Positions 27,486 to 38,801 of a stretch of 64,000 nucleotides of DNA are shown here, piece after piece. The stretch comes from Pseudomonadota bacterium (GTDB lineage Bacteria; Pseudomonadota; Gammaproteobacteria; Pseudomonadales; Moraxellaceae). The translations under genes were made by a program, and so were the position numbers. Under the pieces are notes generated by a model, which made no database searches, was not told the origin of the DNA, and saw nothing but the letters and a program-made list of their open reading frames with translations. Location: contig JAJZBU010000004.1 of the NCBI GenBank assembly GCA_021851865.1, positions 41,489 through 105,488 on the forward strand, written 5' to 3'. How positions within the stretch are numbered: position 1 is the stretch's first letter; each line of letters begins with the position of its first letter.

Positions 27486-29021
27486 TCATGCCAGTACGTT
27501 GCGGCGCGGCGCGCTGGCCGTTTGCGCTGGATGGATAGTGTTCTTCGGCCAAGTGAACAAGAAGGTGGCACCGCGCTGTGGCGGCTGACTTTCCACCCGG
27601 ATGCTGCCACCGACACTTTCCACAGTCTTCTTGACGATGGCCAGCCCCATGCCGCTGCCTTCGATGGCGTCGCGCGGTTTCAGCGTCTGGAACATCTGAA
27701 AGATCTTGTCGTGAAACGGCGCGGCGATGCCTGGGCCATCGTCGGTGACCGCGAACTCGATCATGTCACCGGTATCGCGAGCGCCGACGCTGACCTTGCC
27801 GGTGCTGCCATCGTGATGCTTCAAGGCATTGCTGATCAGGTTGCGCAAGACTTTTTCGAGCGGAGCTTTGCAGGTCTTCAGTGTCGGTAGAGGACCGTCC
27901 GCTGCGATCTCAAAGCCTGGAGCGGGCGAGAGATAACGGCTGATATCGAGCAACAGGAGGCCGCTGTCGACATCCTCGATCAGCTCGTCGCGGCGACCGA
28001 CGCGGGCGTATTCGAGCAAACCTTCGAGCAGGGCTTCGAGGCGGTCGACACGATTGCGCAGCAGCTGCAGGTTCTCTCGCGTCTCCTGCGTGATGGAGTC
28101 GCCGAGATCTTCGCTGATCCACTCGGACAGATGCCGGATGCCACGCAAGGGCGCTTTCAGGTCATGTGACGCAACGTAAGCAAAACTGTCGAGGTCGGCG
28201 TTGCTGCGTTGCAATTCGGCTATGGCCAGATCGCGCTCGTCATGGGCTTTTTGCAGGCGCTCGGCCATCTGGTTGAAAGCAGCGGTCAGTCGCCCGATCT
28301 CATCATGGGACTGGAGCGGAACGCGTCGCTGCAGATCTCCCTGCGCCAGCGACTGCAGGCCATTGAGCAGTTGCTGGATCGGCCGTTGCAGCTGTCGTGA
28401 GGTTTTCAGGGCGAGCAGGAGCAGGGCGAGCAGAGCCATCAACCCGAAAAAGAGGGTGGCGTGCAAGGCGCTGTTGATCTCGGCGAGAAAGTGCTGGCGC
28501 TGTTGGTCGAGTGCCAGCGTCTTTTGATCGAGAGTGAGGCTGCGCAGATGACGCAAGGCATCCATGAGGCGTTTGCCACGGTTACTGCGAATGATGTCGA
28601 GGGCGGCGGCGCGCTGGCCGTTTTGCGTCAGCTGAATGGTCGTGCTCAGTTCGGCGAGTTTGGCGGCGATGATAGGACGCAGCTGTGCCGTGATGGTCGG
28701 CGCCGAGGCGTCATGACTGAGCCGGTCGAGGGTGTCGAGATCGCGTGCGATGCGGATGATGCCGGAGTGGTAGGGCGCCAGATAGCGTGGATCCCCAGTC
28801 AAGATGTAGCCGCGTTGACCGGTCTCGGCGTCGACCAGATCTTCACCGAGTTCCTGCCATGCGCCCTCGACGCGTTCGCGATGCAGCAGATTGGCGGCGA
28901 TGTCACGGGTCGCAAACAGATGCCACGCCTGGAGTGCCATCAAAGCGGTCAAGGTCAAGGTGGCGATGCTGAACAGTGTCCAGATGCCGCTGCTGACGCT
29001 GGTTAGACGGACGCTGTTCAT
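27486..29021 (-). CDS. CHASE3-HAMP sensor histidine kinase
   Basis: A 511-residue kinase with TM1 (about 13-35), a periplasmic CHASE3 domain containing the hallmark LVDAETGQRGYILTGDPRYL, TM2 (LFFGLMALLALLLLAL), a HAMP domain (RPIQQLLNGLQSLAQGDLQRRV), HisKA with phospho-His in YVASHDLKAPLRGIRHLSEW, and HATPase_c (NLISNALKHH, DDGPGI, GSGMGLAIVKKTV). The SHDLKAPLR box is the subtype found in phytochrome-like kinases. It is the third gene of an operon: its ATG overlaps the stop of the GGDEF regulator by 4 bases. The likely partners are the two receivers upstream. The stimulus is unknown. Confidence 0.9.
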   Translation of the reverse strand: MNSVRLTSVSSGIWTLFSIATLTLTALMALQAWHLFATRDIAANLLHRERVEGAWQELGEDLVDAETGQRGYILTGDPRYLAPYHSGIIRIARDLDTLDRLSHDASAPTITAQLRPIIAAKLAELSTTIQLTQNGQRAAALDIIRSNRGKRLMDALRHLRSLTLDQKTLALDQQRQHFLAEINSALHATLFFGLMALLALLLLALKTSRQLQRPIQQLLNGLQSLAQGDLQRRVPLQSHDEIGRLTAAFNQMAERLQKAHDERDLAIAELQRSNADLDSFAYVASHDLKAPLRGIRHLSEWISEDLGDSITQETRENLQLLRNRVDRLEALLEGLLEYARVGRRDELIEDVDSGLLLLDISRYLSPAPGFEIAADGPLPTLKTCKAPLEKVLRNLISNALKHHDGSTGKVSVGARDTGDMIEFAVTDDGPGIAAPFHDKIFQMFQTLKPRDAIEGSGMGLAIVKKTVESVGGSIRVESQPPQRGATFLFTWPKNTIHPAQTASAPRRNVLA

Positions 29022-29941
29022 GCCGTATCGCCGTCGGCAGGGGACGCCGGACCGGCCGATTGCTTGGCCCGATACATGGCCGAATCCGCCGCTTTGATCA
29101 GGGCGTCGGCGTTGCTGCCATCGGCAGGGAAGACCGCCGCACCGATGCTGATGCCGATAAGGATCGCCTGCCCGGCGTAGATGAAGGGGGTGTTGACCGC
29201 CGCCTTGATGCGCTCGGTGAGCGGGCGCAGGCTCGACCGATCGGGTGCGGCGATCAGGGCAGTGAACTCGTCACCCCCCAAACGATAGAAACTGTCGCTG
29301 GCGCGCGCCAAGGACAGGAAGCGATGCCCGAGCTCAGCGAGGATGAAGTCGCCGGCGTCATGGCCGAACAGATCATTGGCGATCTTAAAGCGGTCGAGAT
29401 CCATCAGCAGCAGACAGAAAGATTGCTGGCTGCGCTGTGCGGCCGAGAGGCTGCGGCCAAGGTCGCGCAAGAACAGGTTGCGGTTGCCGAGGCCGCTGAG
29501 GGCGTCATAAAGCGCCAGCCGCTCGAGTTGGGTTTGTGCTTCCGCCAGGGCCCGTTGCATTTTCGCCCGTTCCATGGCCTGGACGATGACCCGGTACAAA
29601 GTGTCGGACGCCAGCTGCTGCTTGGGCAGGTAGTCGAAGGCCCCTTTTTTCATGGACTCAACCGCCAGCATCTCATTGCCCTCACCGGTGAGCATGATGA
29701 TCGGCGGGATGGTGTCACCGCTCTGGTGCAGCTGTTCGAGCAGCTCCAGACCGTTCTGGCCGGGCAGGCGATAGTCGAGAAGAATGCAGGCAAACTCACC
29801 GGAGCGGATCAGTGCCAAGGCATCGTCAGCGTTTGCCGCCTGCACGATGTCGCCTTCCCAGCCAGCCCGTTCGAGCGAGCGTTGCGCGGTCTTGCGGTCG
29901 ACGACATCGTCATCGACGATGAGGATATGGCCCTGGCTCAT
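29018..29941 (-). CDS. Response regulator with GGDEF output (diguanylate cyclase)
   Basis: A 307-residue protein with a receiver domain at residues 1-125 (ILIVDDDVVDRK, phospho-Asp in CILLDYRLPGQNG, IIMLTGEG, YLPKQ) and a GGDEF domain at 140-295 (ALYDALSGLGNRNLFLRDL, DLDRFKIANDLFGHDAGD, active-site YRLGGDEF). RASD, five residues before GGDEF, is an intact RxxD inhibitory site. It should make c-di-GMP under control of phosphorylation, probably by the cotranscribed CHASE3 kinase. ATG at 29941 overlaps the preceding receiver's stop by 4 bases, which rules out the longer frame to 29971. Confidence 0.92.
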   Translation of the reverse strand: MSQGHILIVDDDVVDRKTAQRSLERAGWEGDIVQAANADDALALIRSGEFACILLDYRLPGQNGLELLEQLHQSGDTIPPIIMLTGEGNEMLAVESMKKGAFDYLPKQQLASDTLYRVIVQAMERAKMQRALAEAQTQLERLALYDALSGLGNRNLFLRDLGRSLSAAQRSQQSFCLLLMDLDRFKIANDLFGHDAGDFILAELGHRFLSLARASDSFYRLGGDEFTALIAAPDRSSLRPLTERIKAAVNTPFIYAGQAILIGISIGAAVFPADGSNADALIKAADSAMYRAKQSAGPASPADGDTA

Positions 29942-30366
29942 GGCTGGTCCGGCAGTGCGACGATATGCCAATAGTGCTCGATCATGGCGACGGCATCGAG
30001 AAAGCTTCTTCCTGGATCGTGTTTGAGTACGTAGCCGGCAACGTTGCGATCGTAGGCTTTGAAGCGATCTTCTTCGGCGGCAGAGGTGGTCATGACGAAG
30101 ACGACGCTGGTGTGGAGAGCGGGGTCCTTGCGGATCTCGTCGAGAAATTCGATGCCGCCCATGCGCGGCATGTTCAAGTCGAGCAGAATGAGCAAGGGAC
30201 GGGGTACGGGCGCGTAGCCATGGGTGCCACGCAGCATGTCCAGGGCTTCGATGCCGTCGCGGGCTTCATACAAGGTATTGGCGATCTTGAGATCACGGAA
30301 GGCGCGTTTGACGGCGCGGACGTCGAGTTCGTCGTCTTCGACCAATAGGATGCTGACTTCAGCCAT
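29938..30366 (-). CDS. Single-domain response regulator, Rcp1-like
   Basis: A 142-residue receiver: acidic pair in ILLVEDDELDVRAVKRAF, phospho-Asp in LLILLDLNMPRMGGIEFL, Thr in VFVMTTSAAEED, Lys in YVLKHD. The ELDVRAVKRAFRDL start and the NMPRMGG loop match Rcp1-type receivers, which partner with SHDLKAPLR-type kinases such as the one two genes downstream. It is the first gene of the three-gene operon; CGGAG lies before the ATG. It has no DNA-binding domain. Confidence 0.9.
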   Translation of the reverse strand: MAEVSILLVEDDELDVRAVKRAFRDLKIANTLYEARDGIEALDMLRGTHGYAPVPRPLLILLDLNMPRMGGIEFLDEIRKDPALHTSVVFVMTTSAAEEDRFKAYDRNVAGYVLKHDPGRSFLDAVAMIEHYWHIVALPDQP

Positions 30367-30386
30367 GTGGCCGGCTCTCCGATGCG

Positions 30387-30414
30387 TTGCAGGGAATAGT
30401 AAAGCCAGTATAGT
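30387..30414 (+). promoter_or_regulatory. Possible rightward promoter into the 306-base gap
   Basis: TTGCAG (30387-30392) and TATAGT (30409-30414) are 16 bases apart on the + strand. The same AT patch reads TATACT on the minus strand (30411-30406), suitable as a -10 for the receiver operon, so divergent promoters may overlap here. Confidence 0.35.
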
Positions 30415-30546
30415 CCGACACGCTATCAGCGCATCTGGACGCAGGGAGCTATAAGACGAGTTGGTCGGTCATGCTTGACTAGGACGGGACAAGAAGGTGA
30501 AAAGAGGTCGGGACATAACACACTGCATCAGCGCGTGTGGTTTTGA

Positions 30547-30657
30547 ATTGGGCACTGTTCGGCACGCCAACCGCGCCCCAATCACGTCAGGAACTGACGG
30601 GGGCAGAGCTTACGCCCTGCGAAACTCCATCCAATCGCTTAGCGACTTGGCTGGAGT
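30547..30657. other. Cluster of hairpins in the lipA-response regulator gap (candidate structured RNA/terminator)
   Basis: The only gap above 300 bases (30367-30672) has no convincing gene. Four inverted repeats stand in 111 bases: ATTGGG/CCCAAT (30547-30552 with 30577-30582, enclosing a smaller hairpin); CGTCAG-GAA-CTGACG (30585-30599); GCAGAGC-TTAC-GCCCTGC (30603-30620), whose minus-strand RNA has a GUAA tetraloop and one G-U pair; and a long one at 30624-30657 (CTCCATCCAATCGC, loop TTA, then GCGACTTGGCTGGAG). Read from the minus strand, the long stem lies 15 bases after the lipA stop and is followed by TTT, so it may terminate lipA. A 63-codon + strand frame (30497-30688) looks non-coding. 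Confidence 0.5.
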
Positions 30658-30672
30658 AGTTCATCAGATCGT

Positions 30673-31674
30673 CTATTTCAAGGGCTGAGTGTGGGTCGAG
30701 CCGGCGGTCTGCGAGCGCGCCTGCTGCAGCTGTTCGCCGGCGTGATAGGAGGAGCGCACCATGGGGCCGGCGGCGACATGATGGAAGCCCATCGCGCTGC
30801 CGACATCGGCGTAGCGCTGGAATTCATCGGGATGCACGAAGCGGCTGACCGGCAGGTGTTGCTTGGACGGTTGCAGATACTGCCCCATGGTCAAGAGCTC
30901 GACGCCATGGGCGCGCAGGTCGTGCATGACGGCGAGGACTTCGGCTTCTTCTTCGCCGAGGCCCAGCATCAGGCCGCACTTGGTCGGGATGCCGGGGTAG
31001 CGCTCCTTGAAGGCGCGCAGCAGCTGCAGTGAATGGGTGTAGTCGGAGCCTGGGCGGACAGCGGCATAGAGGCGAGGAACGGTCTCGATGTTGTGGTTGA
31101 AGACGTCGGGCAGGCCGTCGTGCATGGCGTCGAGGGCGGCTTGCAGGCGACCGCGATAGTCGGGCACCAGGACTTCGATCTGTAAGTGGGCGGAGCGTTC
31201 GCGCAGGGCGCGTACGCAGGCGCTGAAATGGCTGGAGCCGCCATCGAGGAGATCGTCGCGATCGACCGAGGTGATGACGACATAGCTCAGTTTCAAGGCC
31301 GCCACCGTCTCAGCGAGACGCTGTGGTTCCTCGGGGTCGAGGGGCCAGGGGCGGCCGTGCGCGACGTCGCAGAAAGGGCAGCGGCGGGTGCAGATGTCGC
31401 CCATGATCATGAAGGTGGCGGTGCCATGGCCGAAGCATTCCGGCAGATTTGGGCAGGCGGCTTCTTCACAGACGGTGTGCAGTTTCTGCGCGCGCAGGGT
31501 GTCTTTGATGCGCTCGATTTCTCCTGGCTGCTGCACCTTGACGCGTATCCAGTCGGGCTTGCGCGGCATCTCGGTGGTCGGAATGACCTTGACCGGGATG
31601 CGTGCGACCTTGTCGGCGCCACGCATTTTTTCGCCGGTGACGACGCGGTTTTTCGGGGCCAGAGGTTCGCTCAT
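30673..31674 (-). CDS. lipA: Lipoyl synthase
   Basis: A 333-residue radical SAM enzyme that inserts two sulfurs into protein-bound octanoyl groups. The auxiliary-cluster cysteines are in [13 protein letters not shown], the radical SAM triad in [10 protein letters not shown], and the C-terminal RSSYHAGE holds the Ser that ligates the auxiliary cluster. [12 protein letters not shown] and [12 protein letters not shown] are typical. It follows lipB by 20 bases on the same strand; ybeD-lipB-lipA is a standard order. Confidence 0.97.
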   Translation of the reverse strand: MSEPLAPKNRVVTGEKMRGADKVARIPVKVIPTTEMPRKPDWIRVKVQQPGEIERIKDTLRAQKLHTVCEEAACPNLPECFGHGTATFMIMGDICTRRCPFCDVAHGRPWPLDPEEPQRLAETVAALKLSYVVITSVDRDDLLDGGSSHFSACVRALRERSAHLQIEVLVPDYRGRLQAALDAMHDGLPDVFNHNIETVPRLYAAVRPGSDYTHSLQLLRAFKERYPGIPTKCGLMLGLGEEEAEVLAVMHDLRAHGVELLTMGQYLQPSKQHLPVSRFVHPDEFQRYADVGSAMGFHHVAAGPMVRSSYHAGEQLQQARSQTAGSTHTQPLK

Positions 31675-31694
31675 GAGCAGGAGTCCAGAGAAAA

Positions 31695-32324
31695 TCAGCA
31701 GCGATTATAGCAAAGAGCCCGTTGAAAATGATGCAGCAAAGAGGCCTCGGCCTCGGCCATCAGGCCGTCGTCGTGGCGGGCGCACGCCTCGGCCAGAGAA
31801 GTCATGCTCAGATCAGCCATGCCGCAGGGATGGATGCGTTGCCAGGGTTGCATGTCCATGGCGACATTGAGCGAGAGGCCGTGATAGCTGCAACCACGCC
31901 GAATGCGCAGGCCGAGAGAGCCGATCTTGCGCCCGGCCAGATAGATGCCCGGGGCGTGCGCTCGCCGTTCGCCGATCAGGGAAAAGTCGTTGAGGGTGGC
32001 GAGCAGGACGTCCTCGAGATGGTCGACCAGCTCGCGCACATGCCAGCCACGTCGGCGCAGATCGAGCAGGGGGTAGACGACCCATTGGCCAGGCGCGTGG
32101 TAGGTGACCTGACCACCGCGGTCGGTGGCCACGACCGGGATGGCGCCGGGATCGAGGAGGTGTTCGCGCCGACCGGCCTGACCGAGGGTGAAGACGGCTT
32201 CATGCTGCAGGATCCACAGCTCGTCGGCGGTCTCCGCCTGACGTTGCGCGGTGAACTGGTGCATGGCTTCCCAGGTGCTGGTGAAGTCGACCAGGCCGAG
32301 GTGACGTATGCGCAGCTCGTTCAC
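31695..32324 (-). CDS. lipB: Octanoyl-ACP:protein octanoyltransferase
   Basis: A 209-residue enzyme that moves octanoate from acyl carrier protein to lipoyl domains, the step before LipA. Motifs are [13 protein letters not shown], the [12 protein letters not shown] loop, the catalytic Lys in [14 protein letters not shown] and the catalytic Cys in IHPCGM. The start is GTG at 32324, overlapping the ybeD stop (GTGA), which indicates translational coupling. Confidence 0.96.
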   Translation of the reverse strand: MNELRIRHLGLVDFTSTWEAMHQFTAQRQAETADELWILQHEAVFTLGQAGRREHLLDPGAIPVVATDRGGQVTYHAPGQWVVYPLLDLRRRGWHVRELVDHLEDVLLATLNDFSLIGERRAHAPGIYLAGRKIGSLGLRIRRGCSYHGLSLNVAMDMQPWQRIHPCGMADLSMTSLAEACARHDDGLMAEAEASLLHHFQRALCYNRC

Positions 32325-32608
32325 AAGACCAGCTTGATCTGTGGGCAGGCCGCCAGGTCGGCGTAGAGGCGATCGACCTGTTCCTTGCTGTGCAGCACGA
32401 ACTCGGCGCGCACCGACACATAGCGACCGGCCGATGAAGGCTGGCAGCTCAAAGTGGTGGGATCGAAGTCGGGGATGTGGCGTTGCAACAGCGCGCCGAC
32501 GATGTCCTGCATGGGCTGCGCGCTATCGCCGATGACCTTGAGGGGGTAGCGCATGGGAAAGACCCACACCCCCGCAAGGGCTCGATCACAAAAACTACCC
32601 GTTGCCAT
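32321..32608 (-). CDS. ybeD: YbeD/DUF493 family protein
   Basis: A 95-residue protein with the DUF493 ferredoxin-like fold: VFPMRYPLKVIGDS, QRHIPDFDP, SSAGRYVSVRAEFVL and a C-terminal [15 protein letters not shown]. It is found before lipB in many proteobacteria and is thought to be a small regulator, but its function is unproven. The start at 32608 keeps the VFP..YPLKV.G segment that aligns with E. coli YbeD; a later ATG at 32554 would cut it. It is coupled to lipB by a 4-base overlap. Confidence 0.85.
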   Translation of the reverse strand: MATGSFCDRALAGVWVFPMRYPLKVIGDSAQPMQDIVGALLQRHIPDFDPTTLSCQPSSAGRYVSVRAEFVLHSKEQVDRLYADLAACPQIKLVL

Positions 32609-32617
32609 GCGTCGGAC

Positions 32618-33184
32618 TCAGCCCTTGGCGCGGCCGCGGAATTCACCGGTACGGGTGTCGATTTCGATCTTTTCGCCGGTCTCGATGAAGGCGGCTACCT
32701 GCAGTTCATAGCCATTCGGCAGACGCGCCGACTTCGTCACCTTGCCCGAGGTATCGCCCTTGGCGGCGGGTTCGGTATAGGCGACCTCGCGCACGATGAT
32801 CACCGGCATTTCCACCGAGATGGCCTTGCCGTCGTAGAGCACCACTTCCACGGTTTCCTGCATGCCGTCTTCGATGTAGTTGGCGGCATCGCCGAGGTTT
32901 TCCTTCTCGACTTCATACTGGTTGAAATCGCTATCCATGAAGACATAGAGGGGGTCGGCGAAATAGGAGTAAGTCACTTCCTTCTTTTCGAGGATGATCT
33001 GCTCGAATTTTTCATCAGCCTTGTAGACGGTTTCCTGGCCCTGGGCGGTGAGCAGGTTCTTCATCTTCATCTTGACGACGGCGGCATTGCGCCCCGACTT
33101 GTTGTATTCGGCCTTGAGCACGACCATCGGCTGACCGCCGACCATGATGACGTTGCCGGCGCGGATTTCCTGAGCGGTTTTCAT
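32618..33184 (-). CDS. efp: Translation elongation factor EF-P, Arg32 type
   Basis: A 188-residue EF-P that relieves ribosome stalling at polyproline. Starting at [10 protein letters not shown] (33184), the tip of domain I reads YNKSGRN, putting arginine at position 32 where E. coli EF-P has the modified lysine. Arg32-type EF-Ps are activated by rhamnosylation by EarP, and an earP gene lies immediately upstream on the same strand (61 bases). The rest is normal: [34 protein letters not shown]. The frame to 33238 is an overextension. Confidence 0.96.
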   Translation of the reverse strand: MKTAQEIRAGNVIMVGGQPMVVLKAEYNKSGRNAAVVKMKMKNLLTAQGQETVYKADEKFEQIILEKKEVTYSYFADPLYVFMDSDFNQYEVEKENLGDAANYIEDGMQETVEVVLYDGKAISVEMPVIIVREVAYTEPAAKGDTSGKVTKSARLPNGYELQVAAFIETGEKIEIDTRTGEFRGRAKG

Positions 33185-33245
33185 GACGATACCTGGCTGA
33201 TAAAGGGCGGCCCATTGTAAATAAATGCTCGTATTCACGCCATAG

Positions 33246-34349
33246 TCAGGCGTCGTCGAGATGGTGCAGGAGACGACTGACCAGATCGCTCTGCTGGCTC
33301 AGGTGATCGCGCCAGGCGCCAGCCGCGGCGGCAAGCGTCGACGACTGTGCGAAGATCTCCTGCCAAGCCGCGGTATCCGGCGTGATGCCGCTGTTGAAGC
33401 GGCGATGCAGGGCGCGCGCCGATTCAGGCATGGGCTGGGCTTGCAGCCAGGCCTCGAGTTTCTCGAGATGGGCTCCTTCCGCCTGCACATAGGCCTGCCA
33501 CAGCAGCGGGCGAGCAGCCCATTGCGCGCGGACCCAGCTGTCCTCGCCACGCACGATGTTGAAGTCGGCGAGGCCGAGCAGACGGTCGTAGTCCTGGTGA
33601 TGCAGCAAGGGCAGACGGTGGAGATGGCAGGCGCCGTGGCGCCTGCCGGACTGAGGCGGCGCCGCAAGAATGTTGCCGACGGCGGCATCGCCGCCGGGGC
33701 CGAGAATGAGGAGATGCGAGGGGCGCTCGTACAGAGTGGCGAGCAGACCCTGCAATGCTGCGTCAGGGTAGCAGAACAGCGTCACCAGCAGCTCATCGGG
33801 CTGGCGTTCGAGGCCAAGGGCGCGCAGAAAGCGCTCCTGTCCAGGCGCGTCGCTACGCCAGAGTCGATGTTGCAGGAGCAGCTCCGGCTCGCGCAGGAGG
33901 CCGCCACTGTCGGTGCCATAGCCGGGCAGCCAATAGGTCTGATGCAGGCCGGTGGCAGGGTGCGGTGAGGGTAGACCATGGTATTGGCCGACCCAGTCCT
34001 CGGCGCTCAGGTGATCGATGTTGATGAGGCGCGGCGGGTGTCGCCGCTTCGCTAGCGCGGGCAGAACGCTGACGCCGTAACCACAGGCGAAGGTCTCCAG
34101 CCAAAGATCGGCGTCGGCCTGCGCCAGGGCATCGTCGTCATCACGCCAGGTGATGATGTCGATCGGTGCATCCGCTGCCGTCGCGAGAGCCTGTCGGCGC
34201 ACCGGCTCCTGCAGGCGTTGCAGGGTCGCGCGGTCGTCGATGAGCAAGCAGACGGCGTGCCCACGCGCGCCCAGCTGGCGCGCCAGACGCCAGGCGATGC
34301 CGGCGTCGCCGAGATTGTCGATGACCTTGCAGAAGATGGTAATGCGCAT
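33246..34349 (-). CDS. earP: EF-P arginine rhamnosyltransferase EarP
   Basis: A 367-residue GT-B glycosyltransferase (DUF2331) that transfers rhamnose from dTDP-rhamnose to Arg32 of EF-P. Family features seen: [20 protein letters not shown] at the N-terminus with the catalytic-region [39 protein letters not shown], and the nucleotide-sugar-binding [19 protein letters not shown]. The ATG at 34349 is placed by homology; the open frame to 34688 runs antisense into prlC. Adjacency to efp encoding Arg32 confirms the assignment. Confidence 0.95.
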   Translation of the reverse strand: MRITIFCKVIDNLGDAGIAWRLARQLGARGHAVCLLIDDRATLQRLQEPVRRQALATAADAPIDIITWRDDDDALAQADADLWLETFACGYGVSVLPALAKRRHPPRLINIDHLSAEDWVGQYHGLPSPHPATGLHQTYWLPGYGTDSGGLLREPELLLQHRLWRSDAPGQERFLRALGLERQPDELLVTLFCYPDAALQGLLATLYERPSHLLILGPGGDAAVGNILAAPPQSGRRHGACHLHRLPLLHHQDYDRLLGLADFNIVRGEDSWVRAQWAARPLLWQAYVQAEGAHLEKLEAWLQAQPMPESARALHRRFNSGITPDTAAWQEIFAQSSTLAAAAGAWRDHLSQQSDLVSRLLHHLDDA

Positions 34350-34416
34350 GTCGCAGCATAGCAAGGAGACGCAGCCTTCTGCCATACTGCGGCCGACACG
34401 CCTTGGGAGAATCACT

Positions 34417-36410
<1,994 letters not shown>

Positions 36411-36414
<4 letters not shown>

Positions 36415-36635
36415 GCACGATCAAGCGCCAGTTCATCGCCGCTGCGCGTTGCCCCGCTTGTCAGGCGGTCGACCGCATCCGCCGTTGTTATGATCCGGCC
36501 AGCGGTCGGGAATGGATCGAATGCGTCGCTTGTGCTTACCAGGAAGATCGTCCGACGCAGTCGGATCCGGCCCCCTCACACCCGCAGACCGAGGGACGTG
36601 CTGCCGTCATCGTGCGGCCGGCGAAGCTGCGCTAA
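36411..36635 (+). CDS. YheV family putative zinc-ribbon protein
   Basis: A 74-residue protein with two CxxC pairs, RCPACQAVDRI and ECVACAYQ, forming a zinc ribbon, as in YheV/DUF2387. It starts with GTG overlapping the prlC stop (GTGA), so it is translationally coupled. Function unknown. Its 3' end overlaps the GGDEF gene by 4 bases tail to tail. Confidence 0.88.
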
Positions 36636-38764
36636 GCGACGACGTAGCGGCTGCGGCCACCGGCCTTGGCGCGGTAGAGGGCGCCGTCAGCGCGCGCGAT
36701 GAGATCGGCGGCGGTTTCGCCACCGTGCACGGCGATGCCGACGCTGAGAGTGACTTGCAATTGTAACTGCTTGAGCACCAGAGGCTCGCGCATGGCTTCG
36801 ATGATTTTTCGGGTGATGCGCTGCGCCGGCTCGGCCCGGCTGACCTGCTTGAGCAGGACGAGAAACTCATCACCACCGATGCGGCAGATGTAATCATCGA
36901 TACGCACGCAGGAGCGCAGGCGACCACTGAAGATCTGGAGGACGGCATCGCCGACGGCGTGACCGTGGACGTCATTGATCTGTTTGAAATTGTCGAGATC
37001 GATATAGAGCAGGGCATGCGCCGGTGCCGGTGCCGCCTGCAAGTGTTCCTGCAACAGATCGAGAAAGGCCTGACGATTGAAAAAGCCGGTGAGGGCGTCG
37101 TGTGTCGCCGCATCATGCAGGCGGCGCGCTTCGTGCCAGCGCTCATCGATGTCCCAGGCCACGAGATAAAAGCCGTGCTGCTCCCGACCGGCGTGATCTT
37201 CGGGAATGAGGCGTGATTCGAAGCGCCGTGGTCCCTGGCAGGTATTCAGGGTCAGTTCGCATTGTCCGGGCTGGCCGAGCAGGGCGGCGGCGACGGGGGC
37301 GGCGATGTGTTCGTAGGCGTTGCTGCCGAGCAAGTCCTCGAGGCGGCGGCCGACGATCTGCTCCGGCTCCAGCCCCATGGCCTGACCGAGGGCGCTGTTG
37401 GCGTAGAGATAGCGTTGCTGGGCGTCGACATAGGCGAGATGCGCGGGAATACTATCGGCGACGGAGCGCAGTTGCGCCTGGCTGCGGCGCAGTTCCTCTT
37501 CGGCATGCTTGCGTTGCGTGATGTCGTGCAGAAAGACGTGAAATTCGATGTGATGACCTTGTCCGGTGGCACTGAAGCTGGCTTCGGCGATGAAGTCGTG
37601 GCCATGCGCGTCGCGCATCGGCACGTCATGCCGACGCCCTAACCAGCACAAGCGTTGTCGTCGTTCATAGATGCGCAGGGCGCGTGCGATCAGGTGGTCG
37701 CTGGGAGGGCGCAGGAAATCGCTCAAGTTCCGCCCCAGCAGCTTGTTCTTGTCATCGCCGAGCAGGTGCGCCGCTTCGGCGTTGAGCATGGTGATGCGGC
37801 CCTGCAGGCCGAAGCTCAGATAGCACTCGTGCGAAGCCTCGATGATTTCCTGCAAGCGGGTTTCACTGGCGCGCAGAGCCAGCTCTGAAGTGCGACGTTT
37901 CTCCACTTCGCTGCTGAGCGTGGCCAGCATCTCGGTGCGTTCGTCGATGAGGCGGGCGCTCATCTCAAAGTCTTTTTGGTGCATCAAGGCCGAGCCGAGC
38001 ATGCCGGTCAGCAATTCGAGGGTCTGCAGATCCTGCTGTTCGAAATGCTTGCCAACAGCGGCGTACAGGGTGGCCACCCCCAGAGACTGACCGCCCTGCA
38101 CAATAGGCGCGAGGATGAGGCTTCCGTCCAGGGCAGGAAAGCGCTCGGCGTCGACGATCGTCAGGCGTTCCGGTCTTTGCTGGCGGATCCAGGTGGTGAG
38201 ATCAGCGGTGATATTCTCACGCCCATACTGGATGTGCAGGCGCCAGGGGGCGTCGTCGAACAGGTGCAGACAGCAGGCGTCGGCGGCGGTCAAACGGCAC
38301 AATTCCTCGGCGAGTTGCTGCGCGAAACGGGGCAGATCGAGCTCTGCCTGGGCTAGGCGCTGCTGCACATGGATGACGCTGGCGAGACGTTCCGTCACCT
38401 GCTGCAGATCGCGCACCGCCTGTTCACGTTCGCGCACACCATGGATGAGCAGCCGGTTGACGACGTCGATGTGGTTGGTGGTCGGGTGCAAGGCTTCGAC
38501 CAGACAGAGGAGGCGGTCGATCGGATGTTCGACCACTTCACAGTGGAGGAGGTACTCTTCGCGACGCTGGCCGATCTGGAGAAAGACGCGCTGCTCCTGG
38601 CAGTCGCCATTCGCCCACGCCTGCGTCAGCCGGTGCACCGTCTCCGGGTCGAGCATGTCGGGCTTGAAGTGCCGATTGCCGAAGCTGATTTGTCCTGATT
38701 GGTCGCAACACCAAGCGGGCACCGGCAGACGCGCCGCGACGGCGCGGTGCCATTCGCATTTCAT
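36632..38764 (-). CDS. GAF-PAS-PAS-GGDEF diguanylate cyclase
   Basis: A 710-residue soluble protein with no membrane segment. From the N-terminus: a PAS-like region, a coiled coil (QAVRDLQQVTERLASVIHVQ), a GAF domain (about 160-310, LAEELCRLTAADACCLHLFD to LLTGMLGSALMH), two PAS domains with PAC-like ends (FHVFLHDITQRKHAEEEL; FYLVAWDIDERWHEA), and GGDEF (THDALTGFFNRQAFLDLL, DLDNFKQINDVHGHAVGD, active site CRIGGDEF). RIDD five residues ahead is an inhibitory site. There is no EAL. GGAG seven bases before ATG 38764 sets the start. The ligand is unknown. Confidence 0.9.
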   Translation of the reverse strand: MKCEWHRAVAARLPVPAWCCDQSGQISFGNRHFKPDMLDPETVHRLTQAWANGDCQEQRVFLQIGQRREEYLLHCEVVEHPIDRLLCLVEALHPTTNHIDVVNRLLIHGVREREQAVRDLQQVTERLASVIHVQQRLAQAELDLPRFAQQLAEELCRLTAADACCLHLFDDAPWRLHIQYGRENITADLTTWIRQQRPERLTIVDAERFPALDGSLILAPIVQGGQSLGVATLYAAVGKHFEQQDLQTLELLTGMLGSALMHQKDFEMSARLIDERTEMLATLSSEVEKRRTSELALRASETRLQEIIEASHECYLSFGLQGRITMLNAEAAHLLGDDKNKLLGRNLSDFLRPPSDHLIARALRIYERRQRLCWLGRRHDVPMRDAHGHDFIAEASFSATGQGHHIEFHVFLHDITQRKHAEEELRRSQAQLRSVADSIPAHLAYVDAQQRYLYANSALGQAMGLEPEQIVGRRLEDLLGSNAYEHIAAPVAAALLGQPGQCELTLNTCQGPRRFESRLIPEDHAGREQHGFYLVAWDIDERWHEARRLHDAATHDALTGFFNRQAFLDLLQEHLQAAPAPAHALLYIDLDNFKQINDVHGHAVGDAVLQIFSGRLRSCVRIDDYICRIGGDEFLVLLKQVSRAEPAQRITRKIIEAMREPLVLKQLQLQVTLSVGIAVHGGETAADLIARADGALYRAKAGGRSRYVVA

Positions 38765-38801
38765 GGTTGCGCTCCGGTGGTCGTCGCCTGCGGGCCTGCG
38801 C

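Noticed and set aside
30547..30657. Integron attC-like site
   Set aside because: The inverted repeats could suggest attC, but the flanking GTTRRRY/RYYYAAC core sites are absent and no cassette-like gene or integrase is near.
30497..30688. 63-codon + strand frame in the gap before lipA
   Set aside because: No clear ribosome-binding site, no recognisable protein features, and it runs through several hairpins and into the end of lipA antisense.
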